DNA of 5,330 nt from Phycisphaerales bacterium (lineage in GTDB: Bacteria; Planctomycetota; Phycisphaerae; Tepidisphaerales; Tepidisphaeraceae), in NCBI GenBank assembly GCA_028288945.1, contig JAQGHH010000286.1, positions 1 through 5,330 on the forward strand, read 5' to 3'. Every line of letters starts with the position of its first letter. The first letter of the stretch is position 1. Below, in pieces: positions 1 through 5,022 of the stretch. The notes under the pieces were generated by a model. The model saw only the letters and a list, made by a program, of their open reading frames with translations. It searched no databases and had not been told where the DNA came from. Both the position numbers and the translations under genes were made by a program.

Positions 1-684
1 CCGTACGTCGCCGACCGGTACGCGCTGACGAGCTGCGGCAGCAGCATGGGAGACCAGTACGGCCCGATGGTTGTCTGCCGCCAGGACCGCGCGGCGGAAT
101 TCGGCGACGGCCCCCTGCCCAACCTCCGTCGCAAGAAAATCGCCATCCCCGGCAAACTCACCACGGCGTTCCTCGCGCTGCAACTGGCGCTGGGGAAGGC
201 CGGCGAGGCGTTCGACTACGACGTGGTGATGTTCGATGAGATCCCGCGCTACGTCCTTCACGGCAAGGCGGACGCCGGGCTGCTCATTCATGAGGGGCAG
301 CTCACGTACCAGCAGGCCGGGTTGCATCTGCTTCTCGACACCGGCGTCTGGTGGCACGGGCGAACGGGCCTGCCGCTGCCGCTGGGCGGCAATTGCATCC
401 GCAAAGACCTCGGGCCCGAGGCGATGCAGGAGGTCACGGACATCCTCAAACGCTCGATCCAGTTCAGCCTCGATCACCGCAAGGAGGCGGTCGATTACGC
501 GCTGCAGTTCGGCCGGGATCTGGACCGCAATCTCGCCGACCGCTTCGTGGGAATGTACGTGAACGAGTGGACCCTGGACTACGGCCCGCGCGGGCGCGAA
601 GCGATCACTCGACTGCTAAAGGAAGGCACCGCGGCGGGGATCGTGCCGGACGCGGGAGAGATCGAATACGTCACGGCAAAATAG
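1..684 (+). CDS. mqnD: 1,4-dihydroxy-6-naphthoate synthase MqnD, 5'-truncated by the window
   Basis: MqnD acts late in the futalosine route to menaquinone, converting cyclic dehypoxanthinyl futalosine to 1,4-dihydroxy-6-naphthoate in the cytoplasm. The frame is open from base 1 and ends at TAG 682-684, giving 227 visible residues. The methionine at base 46 is internal, because family-like sequence (SSMGDQYGPMVV) runs through it. Other family signatures are IAIPGKLTTAFLALQL, the LLIHEGQLTY block with His at visible residue 97, and TGLPLPLGGN before the C-terminal helical part. The His in the IHEGQ block corresponds, as I recall, to the proposed catalytic base of the Thermus enzyme. The fold is a periplasmic-binding-protein-like two-lobe structure shared with MqnA. 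Roughly 50 N-terminal residues are probably missing. No other mqn gene is visible. The gene faces a minus-strand gene across an inverted repeat. Confidence 0.9.
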   Translation, partial: PYVADRYALTSCGSSMGDQYGPMVVCRQDRAAEFGDGPLPNLRRKKIAIPGKLTTAFLALQLALGKAGEAFDYDVVMFDEIPRYVLHGKADAGLLIHEGQLTYQQAGLHLLLDTGVWWHGRTGLPLPLGGNCIRKDLGPEAMQEVTDILKRSIQFSLDHRKEAVDYALQFGRDLDRNLADRFVGMYVNEWTLDYGPRGREAITRLLKEGTAAGIVPDAGEIEYVTAK

Positions 685-687
685 AGA

Positions 688-824
688 GATTTGCGATTGC
701 CGATTTGCGATTTGCGATTGGAATTCCATTTCAAATCTCAGATTTCAGATCTCGAATCTCAATCGCAAATCGGCAATCGCAAATCGCAAATGCCTCTGAT
801 CGCAAATCCCTCCGATCGCAAATC
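688..824. repeat. Perfect 25-bp inverted repeat with additional CGCAAATC copies, possible bidirectional terminator
   Basis: Bases 688-712 and 761-785 are exact reverse complements (25/25) separated by 48 nt. The arms are built from a short motif (GATTTGC, or GCAAATC on the other strand) repeated at 7-14 nt spacing. Two more copies of the 11-mer GATCGCAAATC lie at 798-808 and 814-824. The spacer holds a smaller hairpin (AAATC-TCA-GATTT, 733-745) and the palindrome TGGAATTCCA (719-728). The block is clearly more A/T-rich than its neighbours. It begins 3 nt after the mqnD stop and ends 3 nt before the stop of the minus-strand gene. It could therefore fold in both 3' ends and act as a shared terminator or mRNA stabiliser. 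I see no clean T-run, so termination is inference. It also resembles a dispersed genomic repeat. Confidence 0.85.
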
Positions 825-827
825 TCT

Positions 828-1331
828 TCAGTCGAGCAGCCCCAATCCATCAAGAAACGCCGCACCGGCGAGGCTCATGAGGCCGTGGAGGATGGCATTA
901 TTAAGGGCGGGTTCGCTCATGAAAAACGCCGCGGCGACGGGGCTGCCGGGCTCGGTGACGGTTTCCCAGTCTTCGGGGCCGATCTTGCGGAGGCTCGGGG
1001 CGGCGCGGAGCTTTTCAAGCACCCGGCTGTCTTCCTCGTGATCGAGGCCGGTCAGGAATGCGACGACGGCGTCGAGCTTTTGCACGGTACCCTTTTCACC
1101 GTGGGCGAACGCGGCGTACGCCGCGGTTTGGCCGACTTTGCGGAAGCGGACGAGGATCGTCTCCGTAATGCCGCCCGCGTCGACACGCGCGTCAAACTCG
1201 TCCTCACCCATCTCCTTCTTGAACTGAGAGAAGAGCTGAAAGGCGGTCCTGCCCTGGATAGGCGACAGGCTCGCCTGATCGAGTTCCAGCTTCGCGCCCC
1301 GCGGATAAAACATCTTTCCGGTGTAGTGCAT
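828..1331 (-). CDS. Hypothetical protein, 167 residues, family not recognised
   Basis: This minus-strand frame ends at TGA (828-830). I prefer ATG at 1331, which is preceded by ACGGAG with a short 3-nt gap. The frame stays open to a GTG at 1361 that would add ten residues (MIKCAQRTEL) but has no ribosome-site-like sequence before it. The product starts MHYTGKMFYPRGAKLELDQA. It has a charged central part rich in Glu, Asp, Lys and Arg, and a C-terminal stretch of about 30 residues rich in Ala, Leu and Gly (HGLMSLAGAAFLDGLGLLD). That stretch is mildly hydrophobic but not a convincing membrane helix. There is no signal peptide and no Cys/His cluster. Codon use is GC-rich at third positions, as expected of a real gene here. 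It is convergent with mqnD and divergent from the small membrane-protein gene. No function is proposed. Confidence 0.7.
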   Translation of the reverse strand: MHYTGKMFYPRGAKLELDQASLSPIQGRTAFQLFSQFKKEMGEDEFDARVDAGGITETILVRFRKVGQTAAYAAFAHGEKGTVQKLDAVVAFLTGLDHEEDSRVLEKLRAAPSLRKIGPEDWETVTEPGSPVAAAFFMSEPALNNAILHGLMSLAGAAFLDGLGLLD

Positions 1332-1504
1332 CAACTCCGTTCGTTGAGCGCATTTTATCACGTGGATGAGGGAATTTCGACGCGATTGGTGTATGGCGTG
1401 AATTCGCTTTTTTGTTGTGCCAGTGGATCGGGACGGGTAAAACTTTTCATCGACACGCGGGCAAGTTCGATCATGTTCGGTTGGCCATTTACGCGGGGCA
1501 CATC

Positions 1505-1831
1505 ATGTTAGAAATCCTCATCCTTTGGCAACTGTGCAAGAACATTGGCGTGAAACTGCGGGCCAAAGGCCGGAGTCCTGGCGGTTACCAATTCATGCTG
1601 GTCGCAATGTGGTTCGGTGGCGAGATCATCGGCGGAATTCTCGGCGTGGTGATGAGCGGAGAGGCCGGCGCGGTTGCGTATCTTGTCGCTATTTTAGGAG
1701 CGATAGCCGGTGCAGTGGCGGCGTTCGTAATCGTCAGGTCGGTCGCACCGATCAATATCGACCACCCGACCGGCGGTTTTCCGATCGCACCCCTGCCGAC
1801 TACAGATCCGCTTGAGCAGCGGCGGTCTTAA
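1505..1831 (+). CDS. Small membrane protein with two transmembrane segments, unknown function
   Basis: The frame encodes 108 residues ending at TAA (1829-1831). I chose ATG 1505, where GCGGGG lies about 7 nt upstream. The longer version starting at TTG 1412 adds a polar, non-family-like sequence. The N-terminus (LEILILWQLCKNIG) is a short amphipathic helix, followed by a basic linker (KLRAKGRSPGGY). Membrane segment 1 covers about residues 30-50 and contains WFGGEIIGG, with a buried Glu40. Segment 2 covers about 54-77 and is almost wholly Ala, Val, Ile, Leu and Gly. The tail from residue 82 is Pro-rich and polar. The basic linker followed by a W-x-GGE-x-x-GG helix pattern looks like small uncharacterised membrane proteins I have seen in other bacteria, but I cannot name a family. 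It is probably an inner-membrane protein with the basic linker in the cytoplasm. Confidence 0.65.
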   Translation: MLEILILWQLCKNIGVKLRAKGRSPGGYQFMLVAMWFGGEIIGGILGVVMSGEAGAVAYLVAILGAIAGAVAAFVIVRSVAPINIDHPTGGFPIAPLPTTDPLEQRRS

Positions 1832-1951
1832 GGACATTGCCCCGAGACCATTTCGCCACGCAAACCGAAGAAAAATGGTAGGGGCATCCGCAACGGGTGG
1901 CTCTGTTCCCTCTTTCCTGCAGTCCCAGACTCAAGCGAGGTAGAGCTTCCT

Positions 1952-1973
1952 CATCGCCTGGCGTCAGGCGATG
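1952..1973. terminator. 9-bp perfect hairpin between convergent genes, candidate terminator
   Basis: CATCGCCTG (1952-1960) and CAGGCGATG (1965-1973) are perfectly complementary around a GCGT loop. The hairpin is in the 184-nt spacer where the small membrane-protein gene (plus) and the methyltransferase gene (minus) converge, so it could end either transcript. Neither side carries a run of T, so it is not a classical intrinsic terminator. It may instead protect a 3' end or be part of a dispersed repeat. The rest of 1832-2015 holds no gene that I can support. Confidence 0.45.
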
Positions 1974-2015
1974 TAACTGTAGCAATGCAGCATTGAACCG
2001 ACCAGCACCATCGGC

Positions 2016-2972
2016 TCACGCGGTCTTCGCCGCCCGGCGGCGTGCCACGCGCTTGCGGCCGAAGGCGTCGGTTTCCGTGAGGATTTTGCTCGCGCGTTTC
2101 GGGTCGATGGCCGCGGCGTAGGCCGCGTCAATGCGGGCGGCGGGAGCCGCAGCGCTGTCGGTTGCTTCGGCGGCTTTTTCCAGGGAATGTTGCAGGCGCT
2201 GTTTGGCGAAGCCCACGTATTCCGCCGACTGGTCGATGCCGACGTACTTGCGGCCGAGCAACGCGGCTGCGACGACCGTCGTGCCCGAGCCGTTGAACGG
2301 ATCGACGACGACATCGCCCGGGTTGGAAGAGGAGCGGATGATTCGGTTGAGCACGCCGATGGGCATCTGACACCCATGCCAGCCTTCGCGCTCCTTGAAC
2401 GTGCCGCAGACGCGGCTGACGTTCCACGTGTCGCTTTCAGTCGAGAAAAGCGGCTCAGGGGCTTCCTGCGGGCGGAGGTACCAGACGTCATCGGGAAGCT
2501 TGCCCTTGGGGTTTGCGCGGGCGTCGCCGTAAGTTGTCTGGCGGGCGCTGGCGACGCGGATGGCGTCCGCGTTGAACGTGAAATCCTTTTCGTTTTTGGT
2601 GAAGTAGAGAATGTGCGTGTGGCTGCGGGCGAACTTGAATTTGGGCTGCTGACCGAAGGTGTAGTGCCAGATGATCCAGTTCCGCATGTTGAAGCCGAGC
2701 TGTCGCCGGGCGATCACGCAGAGGTCGGCGGCGTATTCGTCGCCGATGGCGAGGTAGAAGCTGCCGTTGGGCTTTAAGGCGCGGTGGACGGCGGCCATCC
2801 AATCGCGGCTGAACTGGAGATAATCCTCCGCCTTTCGGCGGTCGTCGTAGCCGTGGTACAGGTAACCGATGTTGAAAGGAGGATCGGCGAAAACCAGGTC
2901 GATCCACCCCTCCGGCCCTTCGTTAAGGACCTTGATCGAGTCACCCTGGACGATCTGGTTAAGTTCAGGCAT
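2016..2972 (-). CDS. Site-specific DNA methyltransferase, beta class (N6-adenine or N4-cytosine)
   Basis: This enzyme would transfer methyl from S-adenosylmethionine to an exocyclic amino group in DNA. From the start at 2972 it has 318 residues. Catalytic motif IV is FADPPFN (DPPF at residues 30-33). The AdoMet-binding motif I, DPFNGSGTT (224-232), follows it in the sequence, with KYVGID just after. The order IV then I defines the beta class, to which CcrM and M.HinfI belong. SFYLAIGDEYAA (about 71-82), RNWIIWHYTFG (about 97-107) and SHTHILYF (about 117-124) fit a DPPFN-type subgroup. The last 50 residues are Ala-rich then strongly basic (KRVARRRAAK), perhaps a DNA-binding tail. ATG 2972 puts the conserved NQIVQGDS block at the N-terminus. 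An in-frame ATG at 3089 would add 39 basic residues and has a better ribosome site. No restriction enzyme gene is visible, so it may be an orphan regulatory methylase. Target sequence and base cannot be read from this. Confidence 0.9.
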   Translation of the reverse strand: MPELNQIVQGDSIKVLNEGPEGWIDLVFADPPFNIGYLYHGYDDRRKAEDYLQFSRDWMAAVHRALKPNGSFYLAIGDEYAADLCVIARRQLGFNMRNWIIWHYTFGQQPKFKFARSHTHILYFTKNEKDFTFNADAIRVASARQTTYGDARANPKGKLPDDVWYLRPQEAPEPLFSTESDTWNVSRVCGTFKEREGWHGCQMPIGVLNRIIRSSSNPGDVVVDPFNGSGTTVVAAALLGRKYVGIDQSAEYVGFAKQRLQHSLEKAAEATDSAAAPAARIDAAYAAAIDPKRASKILTETDAFGRKRVARRRAAKTA

Positions 2973-3094
2973 ACCCTCTCTATTGTAGAGGGCAGGCCGG
3001 ATGACGCCAATAGTTGAGCGTGCCTGCGACAGGCCCTTGCGCGTCAGTTTCTCCAACCCCTTGGTAAATGCGCGCTTGCGGCGGTTCATGCTTG

Positions 3095-3099
3095 TCCTT
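3095..3099 (-). promoter_or_regulatory. Candidate ribosome binding site for a longer methyltransferase start at 3089
   Basis: Read on the minus strand, AAGGA lies 5 nt before an in-frame ATG (3089-3087). The ATG at 2972 has GAGAGGG only 1-2 nt away, which is too close for a standard site. Of the 39 codons between the two starts, 28 end in G or C, which looks like coding sequence. This argues for the longer product (357 residues), against the homology-like start at 2972. Confidence 0.4.
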
Positions 3100-3113
3100 G
3101 CCGGCGGGCTTTG

Positions 3114-3152
3114 CGAACGCCAAATAGCGTTCGTCGCACGCCGCCCTATAAT
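3114..3152 (+). promoter_or_regulatory. Candidate thiE promoter: consensus -10 box with an upstream 7-bp inverted repeat
   Basis: TATAAT (3147-3152) is a perfect -10 hexamer, 21 nt before the thiE start codon. No acceptable -35 hexamer lies at 16-18 nt spacing. Instead CGAACGC (3114-3120) and GCGTTCG (3127-3133) form a perfect inverted repeat spaced by 6 nt across the -35 area, which could be an operator for an activator or repressor. The resulting leader would be about 15 nt, with no ribosome site and no room for a TPP riboswitch. Confidence 0.4.
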
Positions 3153-3173
3153 CGGCCCCCCGTGCCGCATCCC

Positions 3174-4772
3174 ATGAATCCTTCGGTGCTTCGGCTGCTC
3201 GATGCCAACGCCAACCGCGCGCGGGAGGCCCTGCGCGTGTTGGAGGACTATAGCCGGTTCGTCCTGAATGATCAGGAAACTTCCGCCCGCCTTAAAACCC
3301 TCCGGCACACGCTCGCCGAAGTCATCGGGCCGCTCGGGGCGGAGGCAATCCTGCACCGAGACACGCCGGGCGACGTCGGCGTCGCCAATAAAACGCCCGC
3401 TGAGGGTACGAGGGAGGATTTGGCGCACGTCATCACCGCCGCGGGAAAGCGTCTGGGGGAAGCGCTGCGGAGCATCGAGGAGTTCCTCAAGACACAGTCA
3501 CCTTCCGATGCCGCTCGGGTCGAGGGGATGCGGTATGCGTTTTACGACGTCGAACAACGCCTTGCGCGGACGCTCAGACCCGCCGACCGCTTCGCGGCGG
3601 TCCTTCTATACGTGTTGTTGACCGAAAAGCTGTGCGAGCGGCCATGGCTCGAGACCGCCGAGCAGGCGCTGCTGGGCGGAGCGGACTGTCTGCAACTGCG
3701 CGAGAAGGAGATGGAGTCCGGGGAACTGCTTCGCCGTGCCCGGCAGCTTGTGTCGCTTTGCCGCAAACACGGGGCGCTGTGCATCATCAACGACCGGCCC
3801 GATATTGCCGTCCTGGCCGATGCCGACGGCGTCCACGTGGGACAGGAGGATTTGCCCGCCGTTGAGGTGCGGAAGGTGGTTGGAACAGAAAAAATCGTCG
3901 GCGTAAGCACCCACCGCATCGAGCAGGCCCGGCAGGCAGTCCTGGACGGCGCCGACTACATCGGCGTCGGCCCCTTCTTCCGCAGCGCGACAAAGCCCCG
4001 CGATTTTATCGCCGGCCCGGGGTATGCCAGGCAGGTTGCGGAGGAGATCAACATTCCCGCCGTCGCAATTGCGGGCATCACCCCGGCAAATGTCGATGAA
4101 GTGCAGGCGACGGGAATAAAGGCCGTCGCCGTAAGCTCGGCGGTGATCGCCGCCGCGGACGTGCGCGGGGCCGCCGAGGGGATGAAGCGAAGGCTTGAAT
4201 CTGCTTCGGTGGGGCAGACATTCTTGTCTGCCTTCTCTGGTGGGGCAGACATTCTTGTCTGTCGCGAGTCCGCGAGTGGAGGCATTGCCGCCCCCGGAGC
4301 GGACGCGCCGCCTCCTTCTCAAGCCATCCTTGAAATCAAACGGCGTCGTTTGCCTCATTGGCGATTAGAAGGGAGCGCCTATTTCGTTACATTTCGCGTT
4401 GCTTCAGGAGTGTTAAACACGTCGGAACGCGCAAGCGTTTTGGGGCATATCAAGGCGGGAGACGCCCAGTTTTACCGGCTATTCGCCGCAGTCGTGATGC
4501 CGGATCACGCACACGTGCTGCTGCGGCCGAATGAAGGGGTGGAGTTAAGCCGCATCCTGAAAGGGATCAAGGGCGTATCTGCTCGACTCGTCAACACGAG
4601 CCGGAATTCACACGGGTCGGTGTGGCAGGATGAAAGCTGGGATCGGATTATGAGGGATCAGGCGGAATTCGATGAGAAGCTTGAGTACATGTTAAATAAC
4701 CCTGTGAAAAAGGGCCTCGTGAGTGATCCTTGGCAATACGACGGCTGGTATTACAACTCGAGTGCCCGATAG
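3174..4772 (+). CDS. thiE: Thiamine-phosphate synthase (ThiD2-like + ThiE) read through into a REP-associated transposase domain
   Basis: ThiE couples HMP pyrophosphate with the thiazole phosphate to give thiamine monophosphate. The frame from ATG 3174 to TAG 4770-4772 encodes 532 residues. Residues 1-140 are a helical ThiD2-like domain (DANANRAREALRVLEDYSRF, HRDTPGDVG, EALRSIEEFLK), a family linked to HMP-phosphate kinase activity. Residues about 143-344 are the ThiE barrel: LQLREK, INDRPDIA, DGVHVGQEDLP, IVGVSTH, YIGVGPFFRSATKP and VAVSSAVIAA. ThiE should end near residue 345. Instead two REP-like repeats are translated (GQTFLSA, then GGADILVC), leading into a RAYT domain from about 386 (HUH-type motif MPDHAHVLL at 442-450, candidate catalytic Tyr505, GWYYNSS end). 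No stop, ATG or ribosome site separates the parts. The ThiE motifs are intact, so function probably survives. The fusion may instead be processed or poorly tolerated. ATG 3174 fits homologous N-termini better than TTG 3111. Confidence 0.88.
   Translation: MNPSVLRLLDANANRAREALRVLEDYSRFVLNDQETSARLKTLRHTLAEVIGPLGAEAILHRDTPGDVGVANKTPAEGTREDLAHVITAAGKRLGEALRSIEEFLKTQSPSDAARVEGMRYAFYDVEQRLARTLRPADRFAAVLLYVLLTEKLCERPWLETAEQALLGGADCLQLREKEMESGELLRRARQLVSLCRKHGALCIINDRPDIAVLADADGVHVGQEDLPAVEVRKVVGTEKIVGVSTHRIEQARQAVLDGADYIGVGPFFRSATKPRDFIAGPGYARQVAEEINIPAVAIAGITPANVDEVQATGIKAVAVSSAVIAAADVRGAAEGMKRRLESASVGQTFLSAFSGGADILVCRESASGGIAAPGADAPPPSQAILEIKRRRLPHWRLEGSAYFVTFRVASGVLNTSERASVLGHIKAGDAQFYRLFAAVVMPDHAHVLLRPNEGVELSRILKGIKGVSARLVNTSRNSHGSVWQDESWDRIMRDQAEFDEKLEYMLNNPVKKGLVSDPWQYDGWYYNSSAR
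4208..4232 (+). repeat. REP-like unit 1, inside the thiE frame
   Basis: GGTGGGG foot followed by the perfect hairpin CAGACA-TTCT-TGTCTG, then CC. It begins at the expected end of ThiE and is translated as VGQTFLSA. Unit 2 repeats it exactly 31 nt downstream. Confidence 0.85.
4238..4304 (+). repeat. Composite repeat, left copy (REP-like unit 2 plus second palindrome)
   Basis: This 67-nt block consists of a REP-like unit (4239-4263, hairpin CAGACA-TTCT-TGTCTG) followed by a second imperfect palindrome with outer arms GTCCGC and GCGGAC and a CATT core. It matches the reverse complement of 4921-4987 at 58 of 67 positions with no gap. It is translated as part of the thiE-transposase linker (GGADILVC and following), in a different frame of the repeat from unit 1. 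Confidence 0.85.
4329..4772 (+). other. RAYT (Y1 transposase) module within the thiE frame
   Basis: This is the transposase part of the fused frame. It starts ILEIKRRRLPHW then GSAYFVTFRVA, the usual RAYT N-terminus. HAH in MPDHAHVLLRP (residues 442-452) is the metal-binding HUH-type pair. LSRILKGIKGVSARLVN, VWQDESWDRIMRD and EYMLNNPVKKGLV follow, with Tyr505 as the likely nucleophile. All expected blocks are present, so the domain looks active. No ATG lies in frame between the REP units and the HUH motif. Independent expression would need GTG 4209 (inside a repeat), TTG 4224 or TTG 4350, none with a clear ribosome site. In 4344-4451 only 16 of 36 codons end in G/C, against 27 of 36 in thiE 3660-3767, which points to separate origin. 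RAYTs nick single-stranded REP hairpins, and such hairpins lie on both sides here. Confidence 0.88.
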
Positions 4773-4783
4773 GAACTTGATTT

Positions 4784-4808
4784 GGTGGGGCAGACATTCT
4801 TGTCTGTC
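4784..4808 (+). repeat. REP-like unit 3, right of the transposase
   Basis: A GGTGGGG foot and the hairpin CAGACA-TTCT-TGTCTG, identical to unit 2 over all 25 nt. It lies 11 nt after the stop codon of the fused gene and in the same orientation as the left units. Confidence 0.85.
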
Positions 4809-4907
4809 CGGGTCGGCTCGGGAGGGCATTCTTCAAGGGTGGGGCAGACATTCTTGTCTGTCTCGGGGCGGGGAGTGGAGGCATTCTTGCCCTCCCGAGC
4901 CGACCCG
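4809..4907 (+). repeat. Split 20-bp palindrome enclosing REP-like unit 4
   Basis: Bases 4809-4828 and 4888-4907 are perfect reverse complements (20/20). A REP-like unit (4838-4862, hairpin CAGACA-TTCT-TGTCTG) lies between them. The 8-mer GCATTCTT occurs at 4826-4833 and again at 4881-4888. Taking out 55 nt (4834-4888) restores an uninterrupted 20-bp stem with a TTCT loop and a CATTCTTG core, the same core as the other units. The arrangement therefore looks like one palindrome opened at its core by a second unit. Confidence 0.85.
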
Positions 4908-4920
4908 ACCGAAGTTGCGA

Positions 4921-4987
4921 GTCCACTCGGGGGGCAGGAATGCCCCCGCTCGCGGACTCGCGACAGGCACGAATGCCTGCCCCACCA
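4921..4987 (-). repeat. Composite repeat, right copy in inverted orientation
   Basis: Read on the minus strand this begins TGGTGGGG, then hairpin CAGGCA-TTCG-TGCCTG, then a second palindrome with core GGGGGCA-TTCC-TGCCCCC (minus strand of 4930-4947). An outer pair of 8-bp arms, 4917-4924 and 4954-4961, encloses that core. It is the inverted partner of 4238-4304 (58/67). The A:T to G:C change in its first stem is compensated on both sides. Confidence 0.85.
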
Positions 4988-4992
4988 GGGAA

Positions 4993-5012
4993 GACAGACA
5001 AGAATGTCTGAC
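4993..5012 (-). repeat. REP-like unit without the GTGGGG foot, inverted
   Basis: The minus strand carries the hairpin CAGACA-TTCT-TGTCTG followed by TC, as in the complete units. The GTGGGG foot is missing and replaced by GT. It is probably a truncated or decayed copy. Confidence 0.75.
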
Positions 5013-5022
5013 TCATTTGGGA

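Noticed and set aside
691..1041. Plus-strand frame of 116 codons after mqnD
   Set aside because: Its start is in the inverted repeat, giving repetitive peptides such as SQIGNRKSQM, and the rest lies antisense to the minus-strand gene.
1415..1443. Possible promoter TTGTGC - 17 nt - TAAAAC upstream of the small membrane-protein gene
   Set aside because: Only 3/6 and 4/6 consensus matches. Such a pair is expected by chance in a spacer of this size.
1874..1910. G-rich stretch with GGGGCATCCGC and GGGTGGCTCTG resembling a dispersed repeat
   Set aside because: It recalls the REP-like foot only loosely, forms just a 5-bp stem, and has no second copy in this window.
3606..4358. Long minus-strand frame opposite thiE
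   Set aside because: It is the antisense shadow of a strongly conserved ThiE sequence in GC-rich DNA and shows no family motif.
4648..5016. Minus-strand frame of 122 codons over the right-hand repeats, and a plus-strand frame at 4782-5102
   Set aside because: Both are mostly translations of REP-like repeats (QTRMSAPP and GQTFLSV peptides) or overlap the RAYT antisense. The repeats happen to be open in several frames.
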